From positions 192,573 to 256,572 of the forward strand of contig CAYTGO010000001.1 of NCBI GenBank assembly GCA_964437425.1: a stretch of 64,000 bases of DNA, read 5' to 3'. The notes under the pieces were generated by a model. The model had not been told where the DNA came from, ran no database searches, and saw nothing but the letters and a program-made list of their open reading frames with translations. This document shows positions 35,233 through 44,234 of this stretch, piece by piece; the first letter of the stretch is position 1; every line of letters starts with the position of its first letter. The stretch comes from Scalindua sp964437425 (lineage in GTDB: Bacteria; Planctomycetota; Brocadiia; Brocadiales; Scalinduaceae). The translations under genes and the position numbers were made by a program.

Positions 35233-36237
35233 ATGACCAAAACGTTAAAAATATTGTTATGTTCAGATGATGACGGTGTAATGGTTAAAACCATAGAAGC
35301 CGTGATCAGTAGTAAAGGATTTGAGGCAAACACTGTTCTTGTTAGAGATCAGCACGACGCAAAATCTATATCTAAAGAGATAGTGGATGCTGATGTTGTG
35401 TATCCGGACAAAGCCATGATAACAAGGAACATGATAATGAGTGCGGAGAAGGTAAGATTATTCCAGTGTGGTACCGGATACGATACTGTAGATCTTGAGT
35501 CGGCCAGAGAGAGAGAGATTCCTGTATGCAATATGCCCGGTATTACGGCACAGTCCGTAGCCGAGCATGCAATGTACCTTGTGTTGGCATTAGCTAAGGA
35601 TGACAGGGATTATGGGAAAGAGATGAAGGAGGGTAAGTGGATCAGGGGTGGTGGTATTGAGCTTGCCGGGAAAACACTGGGTTTGATGGGATATGGTAAC
35701 ATCGGCAAGATACATGCCAGGATGGCTCATGCATTTGGAATGAAGACAGTAGCATGCAGGAAGAATAAGGAGAGAGGGAATGAGGGTCTTGATTTTGTAG
35801 ATATTGTTGATTTTGACTATTTATTGGAAAAATCAGATATAGTTTCTATTCTTATTCCTTTAATAAGCCATGGCAGTTGCAAGACGGAAAGGTTGATTGG
35901 CAAAAAAGAGTTGGAAAAAATTGGTGGAGAAGGGCTCGGATGGTTGATAAATACATCCAGAGGAGCAATAATCAATGAGAAGTATCTAATAGAGTCAATA
36001 AAAAACGGAGTTATTAAGAAAGCAGGTCTGGATGTGTATGAAGCTGAACCTCTTCCGGAGCATAGTGAATTGAGAAGACTTCCAAATGTCATACTTACTC
36101 CGCACATAGCCGGTGACACGAAAGAAGCTCTGATTGCAAGGTACACTCTGATTGCAGAAAATGCAATCAGAGTTATGAACAACGAAAGGCCACAGTACAT
36201 TGTAAAAGAGCTGCAATCTGTTTTCACTAATCCTTAG
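35233..36237 (+). CDS. D-isomer-specific 2-hydroxyacid dehydrogenase
   Basis: A 334-residue NAD-dependent dehydrogenase of the SerA/LdhA family. NAD fold: GKTLGLMGYGNIGKIHARMA. Catalytic triad: Arg in LINTSRGAIINE, Glu in LDVYEAEPLP and His in LTPHIAGDTKEA. Substrates in the family include 3-phosphoglycerate, glyoxylate and phosphonates; nothing here decides. The ACT domains of many SerA proteins are missing. Its last four bases overlap the last four of the convergent TIR-TPR gene. Confidence 0.88.
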   Translation: MTKTLKILLCSDDDGVMVKTIEAVISSKGFEANTVLVRDQHDAKSISKEIVDADVVYPDKAMITRNMIMSAEKVRLFQCGTGYDTVDLESAREREIPVCNMPGITAQSVAEHAMYLVLALAKDDRDYGKEMKEGKWIRGGGIELAGKTLGLMGYGNIGKIHARMAHAFGMKTVACRKNKERGNEGLDFVDIVDFDYLLEKSDIVSILIPLISHGSCKTERLIGKKELEKIGGEGLGWLINTSRGAIINEKYLIESIKNGVIKKAGLDVYEAEPLPEHSELRRLPNVILTPHIAGDTKEALIARYTLIAENAIRVMNNERPQYIVKELQSVFTNP

Positions 36238-38501
36238 TCCTCGACCTTCTGTTCTTTCCTTTTCTCAAGTTTGTCCAGCAGGAACAGGATTTCAGCAGCA
36301 TCGATATAATTCAGATTCGGATCAGAGGCCAATTCCTTTTCACGAGAACCAGTAAGTACGGTCTGTAATTTTGAAATCAGCAGCTTACCCTCATCTGGTA
36401 TTTTCGGGTCTTTCGCCACCTCATCCAGATGCTTTTTTACCTCCTCCTGCGGTTGACTTCCCATTGCATCATCAAACAAGGTACATAATCTTGCACCAGG
36501 ATTCTGATCCTCTCCGCCATCACAGCGGAATGCAAGATATAATTGGATTGCCTGTTCACGTGCCTGTGCCGCTGCTTCCTGATTACTGTCAGCCAGTTCT
36601 ATTTCATGCAGTTTGTCCCAGGCTCTCCATGGCTCAACACTATGGCCATAAGGTTTAAAGCACTCAATAGCTCGCTGGACTTCCTGTCTTGCTTCATCAT
36701 AGCGTTTAAGTGATATTAATGTAATGGACAGATTTCCACGGACACGACCCTCATCTGCCATGTTATTGATCTCTACATATTTTTCAGCTGACTGTTTTAG
36801 AAAAGTTACTGCTTCATCAGTGCGTCCAACTTTCGCGTAGAAGCTTCCGAGTCTCCCCAGATTCTTGGCCTGGTCCAGGAGGTTCTTCTGCTCTATAGAC
36901 ATGGCAAGAGATTTATTGAATGACTGTTCTGCTTCTTCAAATTGACCGATCTCCTCATGCACCGCGCCCATCTGCTGATAGGCAACTGCAACCATATTTA
37001 AATCACCAAGACTTTCAAATATCTGACGCGCTTCATCGTGGGCTTTAATAGCATCTTCGTATCGCTCCTGAGATAAACGTACAGTTCCAAGTTGGCCTTT
37101 TCCTATGGCCGCATGTTTTTTGCTATTGAATTTTTCAGCTATGCGTATGCACTCTTCAAAGGCGGCAGCTGATTCGTCCAGTCGGCCAAGATCGAGAAGA
37201 CACTCTCCTTTCTTGGCGAGTGAAGCGGATGTCATTATCCCGGCAGGGCCAGAGTCTTTCCTGCTGGCAATTTGTTCAAAGCGTTTGATTGCTTCGTTAA
37301 CTGCTTGAAGTGCATTTTCAGAAGCACCTCCCATTCTCAGTACCCGTCCAAGCAGTACGTATGCCTCTGCTGTGTCGTGGTCTGCGCCGTCATAAATTTG
37401 ATCACCGGATTTTAAGCACTTATCCAGCATTACCTGAGCGACACTTAAAGCCTGTGGGAGGTTTCCCATCTCCAGGTATTTTTCAACTTGCAACCTCAAT
37501 GTTTCAAATCTTTCAGGGTTCCATTCTGAAGATCTGTTCTTCTCCTCTTCTTGAATTGCCTTTACTTTATTCAGGATCTCCGGCTTTTCCAGATGTGCAA
37601 TTAAATGTTCAAATAATGTAGCTCTGTCCAGGGATACTTCAGGTACCTTCTGTGACTGTACATATTCCATGGACTTTATCAGATTAGGAAGTTCCATCAG
37701 TGTTAGCTCATCTGCAAGTTTAGAATCCTCAGACTGTTGTTTGTACAGAAACTCACTTAATTGTCGCAGGCATTCTGACCATCTGCCCCTGCTTCGGTCG
37801 AGCGTGGTTTCATCTAACTCATTAAGGAGAAAGGGGCACAGTGAGGGATGAAAGTGCAGAAAACCATAAGGCATTGGTTTTGCCAGTTTAATTTCAACTA
37901 ATTCATTAACCAGTAGATCTCTTTCAGAGTCGTTCAGTTGTAAAACGTTTACTATATTTGAAATACTACCACCTCCCTGGAATACACCAAGTGGCTTAAT
38001 CTTCTCACGAATACCAGGTGAGAGACGTTGCAGGGAATTTTCTATACCGGCGAGGAGAGTGCTTTCGCGTTTGTCTGAAAGGCTTTTGTTCAATACCGTG
38101 GTTATTTGAGAAACTGTATCATTTATGCCGCCAGTACCTATCTGAACCTGTGATCCAACCGGCTTATCTCCAAAATGTTTATTTAACTCTGCAGACTTAA
38201 TGCCTGCCATAAGCAATGGAATAACCTTATAATCATTCCCTTTTTTGCCGCTTACTTCCAGTGCATATTCTATCTCATTCAAAACCTGCTGAGAATTTAT
38301 AGTTTCTGGCCCAACGACAGCAATGAATGCATCTGCCTGTTCAATCTCCTGTTTTGATTCAGGACTCAATTCGTCACCAGACGCAGCGTCATGCGAGACA
38401 ACACGGGTTTTCAGACCATGGTCTTCAATGCCTTTTCGTAGAGTTATTAAAAGTTCTTTATATTTTGTACCGTGTGAAATGAAGATATAATTATTATTCA
38501 T
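36234..38501 (-). CDS. TIR-domain protein with C-terminal TPR array
   Basis: A 755-residue protein with an unusual layout. Residues 1-135 form a TIR domain (YIFISHG, then AFIAVVGPETINSQQVLNEIEYAL); Ser70 and Glu76 fit the S-x5-E arrangement of NAD-cleaving TIRs, so it may be an NADase. Residues 170-250 resemble the winged-helix and linker after an NB-ARC domain (VNVLQLNDSERDLLVNELVEIKLA, LHFHPSLCPFLLNEL), but no P-loop NTPase is present. About six TPRs fill residues 340-650. STAND-type sensors normally include an NTPase; this one looks like a TIR joined to the C-terminal half of one. A promoter lies at 38594-38622. Defence or signalling role is inference. Confidence 0.82.
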   Translation of the reverse strand: MNNNYIFISHGTKYKELLITLRKGIEDHGLKTRVVSHDAASGDELSPESKQEIEQADAFIAVVGPETINSQQVLNEIEYALEVSGKKGNDYKVIPLLMAGIKSAELNKHFGDKPVGSQVQIGTGGINDTVSQITTVLNKSLSDKRESTLLAGIENSLQRLSPGIREKIKPLGVFQGGGSISNIVNVLQLNDSERDLLVNELVEIKLAKPMPYGFLHFHPSLCPFLLNELDETTLDRSRGRWSECLRQLSEFLYKQQSEDSKLADELTLMELPNLIKSMEYVQSQKVPEVSLDRATLFEHLIAHLEKPEILNKVKAIQEEEKNRSSEWNPERFETLRLQVEKYLEMGNLPQALSVAQVMLDKCLKSGDQIYDGADHDTAEAYVLLGRVLRMGGASENALQAVNEAIKRFEQIASRKDSGPAGIMTSASLAKKGECLLDLGRLDESAAAFEECIRIAEKFNSKKHAAIGKGQLGTVRLSQERYEDAIKAHDEARQIFESLGDLNMVAVAYQQMGAVHEEIGQFEEAEQSFNKSLAMSIEQKNLLDQAKNLGRLGSFYAKVGRTDEAVTFLKQSAEKYVEINNMADEGRVRGNLSITLISLKRYDEARQEVQRAIECFKPYGHSVEPWRAWDKLHEIELADSNQEAAAQAREQAIQLYLAFRCDGGEDQNPGARLCTLFDDAMGSQPQEEVKKHLDEVAKDPKIPDEGKLLISKLQTVLTGSREKELASDPNLNYIDAAEILFLLDKLEKRKEQKVED

Positions 38502-38868
38502 AATGCCTTTCCAAATATTAATTTCATAATTTTAACTAAAACAGTTTTAGCCTTATTCCTTATTGTTTACTAAACATAAATATATTACGAAAAAGTATAA
38601 TAATGAATGCCATCGAAATCAATGTGCAAAACTCATGAATACTTAAATATTTGGGGAATAAGGGGAATATTCCTTCCTGAAACAGACATTCTAACATCTA
38701 ATTCACCTGATATGGTAACTTTAATTGACATATTCACAATCATTACTATAATAAACGATTCAAAATTCTGGGGATTACGGTGTGTTTAAGCTGGCTTGCA
38801 ATAAGCACTAAGAGAAAATGGCCTCATATTTTATTTAGCATATTTGTTACAAAAAGAAACGTAAATTA
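38502..38868. other. Divergent promoter space between the TIR-TPR and cysteine-synthase-like genes
   Basis: 367 bases without a gene. A short ATG frame at 38607 (60 residues) has no ribosome site and odd composition and is not called. The TIR-TPR promoter lies at 38594-38622; nothing else is clear. Confidence 0.5.
38594..38622 (-). promoter_or_regulatory. Sigma-70-like promoter of the TIR-TPR gene
   Basis: On the minus strand TTGATT, a 17-base spacer and TATACT; predicted leader of about 86 bases before the ATG, with GGAAAGG as ribosome site. Confidence 0.55.
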
Positions 38869-39810
38869 ATGAGTGGTGAAACCGAAAACCAGGATATTGA
38901 TGAAAAGATAAACAATACTGTCTTGCAGTATGTTGGGAATACACCTTTGGTAAGGGTTAGTACTTCTCACGAAATACCTGATAAAGTGGAAATATACGCC
39001 AAGCTTGAGTATCTCAACCCGGGAGGATCTGTAAAAGACCGCCCGGTTTTGAGGATGATAAAAGAGGCGATAAAAACCGGTAAGCTTACTCATGACAAGG
39101 CAATTCTGGATTCTACATCTGGAAACGCGGGAATAGCATACGCAATGATTGGATCCGCATTGGGTTATGAAGTGGATCTGGTTATACCCGGGAATGCCAG
39201 TAGAGAGAGGATGCAAACCATCAGGGCTTACGGGGCAACAATTATTACGACAGATCCTATAAAGGGATATGATGAAGCTATAAGAAAAGCACATGAGTTG
39301 CTGGCAGAAAATCCGGATAAATACTTTATGCCGGACCAATACGCTAACGAGTGTAATCCAATCGCTCATTATGAAACTACAGGTAAAGAGATCCTGGAAC
39401 AGACTAAGGGCAGGGTCACACACTTTATTTGTGGTGTTGGTACAGGAGGCACCGTGATGGGTGTCGGCAGAAGGTTGAAGGAGCATAACCCTGACATAAA
39501 GGTTTATGTCATCCAGCCTGAGGACTTCCCCGGAATTGAAGGGTTGAAGCCTATGGGTGAAGAGTATATAAAACCAAAGATTTACCGGGAGGATTTTATA
39601 GAAGATCGCGTATTTCATGTGACTTCTGAGGAAGCAAAGGAGACGTGTAGTATTCTGGCCAGAGAACTGGCTCTCTTTGTCGGGCAATCGTCAGGCGCTT
39701 TTATGAAAGGTGCTTTAGAGTTGGCCGGGGAAATAGATGAAGGAGTGATTGTCACCCTTTTTCCTGATACCGGTAGCAGATATTTTAGTACACAATTATG
39801 GGAAGAATAA
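38869..39810 (+). CDS. PLP-dependent cysteine synthase/cystathionine beta-synthase family
   Basis: A 313-residue fold-type II PLP enzyme. The PLP lysine lies in NPGGSVKDRP, the substrate loop is STSGNAGIAYAM, and the phosphate-binding glycine loop is GVGTGGTVMGVGR. It has no C-terminal CBS pair, so it acts as an O-acetylserine sulfhydrylase or a cystathionine beta-synthase type enzyme; the end FPDTGSRYFS is common to both. Followed after two bases by a TPR lipoprotein, probably in one operon. AAGGA-like ribosome site is weak. Confidence 0.88.
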   Translation: MSGETENQDIDEKINNTVLQYVGNTPLVRVSTSHEIPDKVEIYAKLEYLNPGGSVKDRPVLRMIKEAIKTGKLTHDKAILDSTSGNAGIAYAMIGSALGYEVDLVIPGNASRERMQTIRAYGATIITTDPIKGYDEAIRKAHELLAENPDKYFMPDQYANECNPIAHYETTGKEILEQTKGRVTHFICGVGTGGTVMGVGRRLKEHNPDIKVYVIQPEDFPGIEGLKPMGEEYIKPKIYREDFIEDRVFHVTSEEAKETCSILARELALFVGQSSGAFMKGALELAGEIDEGVIVTLFPDTGSRYFSTQLWEE

Positions 39811-39812
39811 AA

Positions 39813-40523
39813 ATGAAAAGAAATTTACTTACGCTTCTTGGTATCTCAATATTATCGTTTCTATTTATTACAATGAACTCAGGTTGTAGCGATAAGCAGA
39901 AAGATGCTGAAGGACATTATGATATAGGTACTATGCATTGGAAACAGGGAAGAGTTGATGATGCCATTGCAGAATATAAGAAGGTACTAAGCCTTCTTCC
40001 CAATTTCGAGAAAGCACATTTTAATCTGGGTTGTGTGTATACTCAGAAAGGGGAATTCGATCTTGCAATTGAGTCATTCAAGCAAGGATTGGAGATCAGA
40101 CCGGATTGGGTAGAGGCCCATACTAACCTGGGCGCCGCGTACGAAACAAATAGCATGGGTAGGGAGGCTATGGAGGAGTATAAAGAAGCATTAAGACTTA
40201 ATCCTGATATCCCGCAATCTCATGTAAACCTTGGCAATCTCTTTTTAAAGATGGAGAGGTTTGATGAGGCTATTGGTGAATATAATATAGCCATTAAACT
40301 TGAACCCGGCTTCGCGGAAGCCTACAACAACCTTGGATATGTTTATTTCAAAATGAGTAATTACAGTTTAGCGATTAACAATTTTAAGAAAGCGGTTGAA
40401 TTGAAACCCGGTTATGTCAGTGCATATAATAATCTTGGACAGGCATATATAAAAGTAGGGATGCTTGATAAAGCAAGGGAACAGTACGATATAGTCCAAG
40501 AACTTTCTAGCAAGAATAAGTAA
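39813..40523 (+). CDS. TPR lipoprotein
   Basis: A 236-residue protein. I choose ATG 39813 rather than the upstream in-frame ATG at 39798 because GGAAG precedes it at seven bases and it gives a good lipoprotein signal (MKRNLLTLLGISIL... SGC) whose cysteine is near residue 25; the lipobox N-S-G-C is slightly off consensus. The mature part is six tetratricopeptide repeats in a row, each with the A-x-x-LG and P pattern (e.g. AHFNLGCVYTQKGEFDLAIE). TPR lipoproteins scaffold envelope complexes; the partner here is unknown. Starts two bases after the PLP enzyme. Confidence 0.8.
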   Translation: MKRNLLTLLGISILSFLFITMNSGCSDKQKDAEGHYDIGTMHWKQGRVDDAIAEYKKVLSLLPNFEKAHFNLGCVYTQKGEFDLAIESFKQGLEIRPDWVEAHTNLGAAYETNSMGREAMEEYKEALRLNPDIPQSHVNLGNLFLKMERFDEAIGEYNIAIKLEPGFAEAYNNLGYVYFKMSNYSLAINNFKKAVELKPGYVSAYNNLGQAYIKVGMLDKAREQYDIVQELSSKNK

Positions 40524-40560
40524 ACAAACAGAGGAAGTCCATTCCAATAATAAATTCAAA

Positions 40561-41142
40561 ATGACTGTTTATGAGACTGCAATAAGAAGACGTTCTATCA
40601 GGCGTTTTAAGCAAGAACCCATTCCGTTAGAAATTCTGAGAAAACTTGTTAATGCTGGAAGGCTGGCTCCTTCCAGTGCTAACAAGCAACCTATCGAATA
40701 TATCATCATAGACGAGGCCAGCGTTGTTGAAAGAGTTTTCGGGACATTGAAATGGGCAGGGTACATCTCTCCAGCAGGAGATCCTCCACAGGGCGAGAGA
40801 CCAGTCGCTTATATCGTAGTACTTGCTAATAAGGAAAAGAGCTCCGGCAGTTGTGAAAGAGATGCTGCCGCGGCAATCGAAAATATGCTACTCGTTGCCT
40901 TTGAAGAGGGTATTGGGAGCTGCTGGCTTGGGGCTATTAATACTAATAAGTTGACAGATATACTTGAACTTCAGGAACATATCAAAATAGACTCTGTAAT
41001 TGCACTCGGATATAGTAACGAATCTCCACAAGTAGAGATACTGAAAGATTCTGTTAAATATTGGAAGGATGATACAGGGGTTCTTCATGTTCCAAAAAGA
41101 GGGATCGATGAGGTACTTTGCTTCAACAAATATTCAAGATGA
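40561..41142 (+). CDS. Nitroreductase-family flavoprotein
   Basis: A 193-residue FMN protein with the family start RRRSIRRFKQEPIPLEILRKLVNAGRLAPSSANKQP, which binds FMN phosphate through the Arg-Arg-Ser stretch, and the GIGSCWLGAI block. Members reduce nitro groups, quinones, flavins or enones with NAD(P)H. Ends with a less conserved Lys/Arg-rich tail. Convergent with mqnD. No operon partner. Substrate unknown. Confidence 0.85.
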   Translation: MTVYETAIRRRSIRRFKQEPIPLEILRKLVNAGRLAPSSANKQPIEYIIIDEASVVERVFGTLKWAGYISPAGDPPQGERPVAYIVVLANKEKSSGSCERDAAAAIENMLLVAFEEGIGSCWLGAINTNKLTDILELQEHIKIDSVIALGYSNESPQVEILKDSVKYWKDDTGVLHVPKRGIDEVLCFNKYSR

Positions 41143-41217
41143 TGATTATCGATTTCATACAATTTGTAATTAAACATTAAATCAAAGTTAATTAGTGTAA
41201 AATTGTGAAATTAGCGT

Positions 41218-42042
41218 CTAATAAGCAAACAAAGACTTCACATCATTAAATTCCGGTGCAATCAACTGCTGTAAACGTTCAATAGCGATCTTCCCCTTGT
41301 CTCCCATATGTGCTGAGAAATCATTTACATACAGACCTATGTGAGACTTGACCACTCTCTCTTCTGTCTCCTGCGCATGCTCTTTTATAAATGATTCTGA
41401 TTTATCAGGATTATTCCAGGCAAACTCAACACTTCTCCGAATCAATCCGTCCACCTGTCTGGCAACATCTGTACCCAGATCTCTACGGATCACAATTCCA
41501 CCCAGCGGGATTGGCGCTTCGGTTTTTTTCTCCCAATACTCACCTAGATCACATATCAGATGCAACCCGTCCTGTTCATAAGTAAAACGGTTCTCGTGAA
41601 TAACCAGGCTCTGTATTCTGTCACTATTCAACAGATCTTGATATAGTTCATCAAAGACGGCATATTCAGACTTATAAGTTACACTTTCTCCCGCAGCCCA
41701 GAACTTGAGGAGGGCGTTTGCGGTTGTATTTTTTCCGGGGACGCCGACAGGAATATCCGGATCAAGGCTGTTTGATCTTGTAGAGAGTAAAAGCGGGCCA
41801 CATCCATATCCCATGGCTCCACCGGAATATAAAAGCCCATACCTGTTCTGTACATTCCAGAGGTTTCCATAAGAGATCTTGACAATATCAAAATCACCGG
41901 CCTGGGCGCCTTCGTTCAAACTCTGCACATCTGCAAAAGTTGCTTCAAACTCAAATGTATCTACATCTATCAAGTGTTTTAGGAGTGCATGGAAAATAAA
42001 GGTGTCGTTAGGGCAGGGAGAAATGCCTATTTTTAACTTCAT
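41218..42042 (-). CDS. mqnD: 1,4-dihydroxy-6-naphthoate synthase (futalosine pathway)
   Basis: A 274-residue periplasmic-binding-protein-like enzyme that turns cyclic de-hypoxanthinyl futalosine into 1,4-dihydroxy-6-naphthoate. The start KIGISPCPNDTFIFHALL is diagnostic for MqnD, as is the following VQSLNEGAQAGDFDIVKISYG. Start ATG 42042 forms ATGA with the mqnB stop, so the two are translationally coupled; a few bases upstream another frame start exists (42057) but it is inside mqnB. Implies menaquinone is made from chorismate via futalosine. Confidence 0.93.
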   Translation of the reverse strand: MKLKIGISPCPNDTFIFHALLKHLIDVDTFEFEATFADVQSLNEGAQAGDFDIVKISYGNLWNVQNRYGLLYSGGAMGYGCGPLLLSTRSNSLDPDIPVGVPGKNTTANALLKFWAAGESVTYKSEYAVFDELYQDLLNSDRIQSLVIHENRFTYEQDGLHLICDLGEYWEKKTEAPIPLGGIVIRRDLGTDVARQVDGLIRRSVEFAWNNPDKSESFIKEHAQETEERVVKSHIGLYVNDFSAHMGDKGKIAIERLQQLIAPEFNDVKSLFAY

Positions 42043-42707
42043 AATACAACACCACACAAATTCCTCAGTGATTTTATCGCACCGATAATATCCCAGCTCT
42101 CTCTGTCGCGTGTAGTGGCAATGTTGGAAATACTTCTAATCTGTAAGACTGGAATTCCAAAATCCTCTCCAAACTTCAACGCTCCTGCACCTTCCATAGA
42201 CTCTACTTCAACACCATACTTTTCAGCCCGTAAAATGCCGGTTGCCTCTTTTCCGGTTGCCGTATTCACGGTTGCTCCTGTAACAACAGGAAGAGCCTTC
42301 AAAGAATTCCCAAATAGATCGTCAAAAATGGTGAGATTCTTACTCTCATAATATTCCATCTCTCCCAGTTCCATATCATTCAGGCTTAGAAATGAGTCAG
42401 AATCTTCGGCACCAAGATCAGCTACAATCTCTTTTTTGATAATAACAGGAGTGCCCAACACCTTTACTTCATCCCTTGCACCGGTGTAAGCGCCCGCGAT
42501 GCCAATTTGCAGGATCCTGTCAACAGGAGTATCCCGGTGGAACTGTACCAGAGAAGCATAACTGTTCAACACACCGATTCCGGTTACTAAATAAGAGATA
42601 CATCCTTTCTCAAAACCGTTCCCGGCAGTCTCTATTTCTGATGAACTTATTGATGGAAATATTCCGCTAAGCTCTAATGACGTGGCTGTACAAATGAGTG
42701 TTTTCAT
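42039..42707 (-). CDS. mqnB: Futalosine hydrolase
   Basis: A 222-residue nucleosidase of the MTA/SAH phosphorylase fold, which removes hypoxanthine from futalosine. The family's VSMEGAG-type motif is seen as VEVESMEGAGALKFGEDFGIPVLQIRSISN, with Glu and Asp of the active site. The start is placed at ATG 42707, since the N-terminus MKTLICTATSLEL is then the normal beta strand; the frame extends to 42827 but the added part is low-complexity. Forms a coupled pair with mqnD (4-base overlap). mqnA and mqnC are not in the window. Confidence 0.9.
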   Translation of the reverse strand: MKTLICTATSLELSGIFPSISSSEIETAGNGFEKGCISYLVTGIGVLNSYASLVQFHRDTPVDRILQIGIAGAYTGARDEVKVLGTPVIIKKEIVADLGAEDSDSFLSLNDMELGEMEYYESKNLTIFDDLFGNSLKALPVVTGATVNTATGKEATGILRAEKYGVEVESMEGAGALKFGEDFGIPVLQIRSISNIATTRDRESWDIIGAIKSLRNLCGVVL

Positions 42708-43116
42708 AATCTTTCGATTTAATCCTAAATACTGTGTAAAATCAAGATTTAATAAAATCATTAATTGGCTGGATGAAATAAGAAAAGGGGTATTACGCAA
42801 ATGCGCTGAGGGCGCAAAGAGTGGCAAAAAGACTTAAGGGCCGGGAATATGATTCTTAGTGGTTGACAAATAGATGGTAGGTTGTATAAAATCTTGCAAA
42901 AGAAGGGGTTATATTAAAGCAATCAGGGATTGATCTTTATAGATATTTGTACCTGTTAGTTGAACCCTGGATATCTATTATGGATAGGGTACTGAACTGT
43001 TGAGTATGGCTCTTGAAATAACTAATCAGCCGAATGTCGGCTTTCGCTATCGAACAATTTGTGTGTCTGGTTTTCGATAGCGTAATCTCATCAACACACA
43101 GAACAGAGGGAGATAT
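42708..43116. other. Intergenic stretch between mqnB and the RRM gene
   Basis: 409 bases without a gene. Near 42795-42830 there is a Gly/Cys-rich GCGCAAAG-like stretch similar in kind to the CACAAAG repeat between lipM and lipA; at 43028-43082 there are two leader hairpins of the RRM gene. Otherwise AT-rich. Confidence 0.45.
43028..43082 (+). promoter_or_regulatory. Two hairpins in the leader of the RRM gene
   Basis: AGCCGA/TCGGCT with a three-base loop (43028-43042) and CGCTATCGAA/TTCGATAGCG with an 18-base loop (43045-43082). They lie 34 to 90 bases before the ATG and could form an RNA element, for example a cold-shock or autoregulatory structure. Structure seen directly; role inferred. 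Confidence 0.55.
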
Positions 43117-43389
43117 ATGGAAATTTATGTTGGTAGCCTGGCGTATAGCGTAACTGAAGAAGACTTGAAAGAGGCATTTACTCCGTTTGGTGAAGTATCG
43201 GGTGTGAGGCTTCTACGTGATAAGTTATCAGGGAAATCAAAAGGTTTTGGATTTGTTGAAATGCCAGATAGCTCAGAAGCGGACTCAGCGATAGCTGCTC
43301 TGAACGAAAAAGAGTTTAAAGGAAGAGATATCAAGGTGAATCCGGCTAAACCAAAAGAAGAGCGCCCTCAACACAGGGCAAGGTATTAA
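43117..43389 (+). CDS. RNA recognition motif (RRM) protein, RNA chaperone-like
   Basis: A 90-residue single-RRM protein. RNP-2 is IYVGSL at residues 3-8 and RNP-1 KSKGFGFVEM around residues 41-50; the remaining residues form the second helix and a short basic tail (PKEERPQHRARY). Such proteins (rbp, cold-responsive) bind single-stranded RNA. A GAGGG ribosome site precedes the ATG. Upstream hairpins hint at autoregulation through the leader. Ends close to a hairpin. Confidence 0.9.
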   Translation: MEIYVGSLAYSVTEEDLKEAFTPFGEVSGVRLLRDKLSGKSKGFGFVEMPDSSEADSAIAALNEKEFKGRDIKVNPAKPKEERPQHRARY

Positions 43390-43405
43390 CACCTGACAAT
43401 ACAAT

Positions 43406-43447
43406 TCACCGGGAGTTAAAAAACGTTGCGTTTTTTGCTTCCGGTGA
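43406..43447. terminator. Hairpin terminator after the RRM gene
   Basis: Outer arms TCACCGG/CCGGTGA and inner arms AAAAAACG/CGTTTTTT with a three-base loop. The T run inside the inner arm lets it serve as an intrinsic terminator for the plus strand; the minus strand lipM lies just beyond. Confidence 0.7.
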
Positions 43448-43479
43448 TTACTGATGTTTGTAAAATGGCTGTGAACTGT

Positions 43480-44220
43480 TCATGTCTTTATCGATATTGT
43501 CTCAAGTCTGTATCTCATTCCTGCTAATTCCTCTGCCTCTGATATTTCTCTGTCACATAAACTTCTCTCGTTCAAGTTTGTATTGAAATATCCGGAGAAA
43601 CCATGTTTGATTGCGCTCTTTAGCTTTTCCTCTGGGATATCAATGTAGGTGATCCTCTTTCTTAAATCATCAACTTCAGGTTTTTCCTTAAAACAACTTG
43701 AGTGTTTCTCTGTATTGATTCCGGTCAGTATAGAACCGTGCTGGAGTAGTTTCCCATTTCTTCTTACCTGGGCACTGCCTACAAATTTCTTTCGGTTGAT
43801 TGTGAGTTCGTTGAATGACGATTCCTGGAAGCAGACAGGGTTATCACTGTTTTCTACCTTTGAACGGTTCATCTCAGGTTTTAGTCCTAACATCCTTAAA
43901 CCCTGAATGATAGCATTGCTGATAATTTTATATGATTCGACAATCGACCTCGGCATCATCTCCTTATCAATAATAAAGGAATAGGTAAGTTCCTTTTCAT
44001 GGAGAACAGCTTTTCCTCCCGTAATCCTCCTGACGACATCAATATTGTTTTCAGTGCAGTATTCCAGATCTATATCGCCCAGATCCTGATACCTGCCAAT
44101 CGAAACAGCGCATGGCTCCCATTGATAAAATCTCAGGACAGGTACTTTTGATGTGAGTAGTACCTCGTCTATTGCCATATTCATAAAGGCGTCATTAAAT
44201 CCAGTATCTATAAAATCCAT
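43480..44220 (-). CDS. lipM: Octanoyltransferase of the LipM type
   Basis: A 246-residue member of the biotin/lipoate ligase superfamily. The lipoate motif RRITGGKAVLH lies around residues 64-74; Cys130 in NPVCFQESSF, with Lys145 and the FVGSAQVRRNGKLLQHGS stretch, matches LipM, which passes octanoate from ACP to GcvH through a Cys-thioester. E. coli LplA-like ligases lack this Cys. Downstream of lipA and the gcv genes on the same strand, with about 106 bases between, so it is part of the lipoate route. Distinguished from LplA by the Cys; still, ligase activity cannot be excluded. Confidence 0.85.
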   Translation of the reverse strand: MDFIDTGFNDAFMNMAIDEVLLTSKVPVLRFYQWEPCAVSIGRYQDLGDIDLEYCTENNIDVVRRITGGKAVLHEKELTYSFIIDKEMMPRSIVESYKIISNAIIQGLRMLGLKPEMNRSKVENSDNPVCFQESSFNELTINRKKFVGSAQVRRNGKLLQHGSILTGINTEKHSSCFKEKPEVDDLRKRITYIDIPEEKLKSAIKHGFSGYFNTNLNERSLCDREISEAEELAGMRYRLETISIKT

Positions 44221-44234
44221 TTTTCATTTTGGCC

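Noticed and set aside
36234..38501. TIR-NB-ARC STAND receptor
   Set aside because: No Walker A or B motif could be found between the TIR and TPR parts.
38607..38789. 60-residue plus-strand frame between the TIR-TPR and cysteine-synthase-like genes
   Set aside because: No ribosome site, no homology I recognise, and it lies in the divergent promoter space.
43480..44220. Lipoate-protein ligase LplA instead of LipM
   Set aside because: Cys130 in the CFQESSF motif and the SAQVRR context match octanoyltransferase LipM; LplA lacks the Cys. Ligase activity is not fully excluded.
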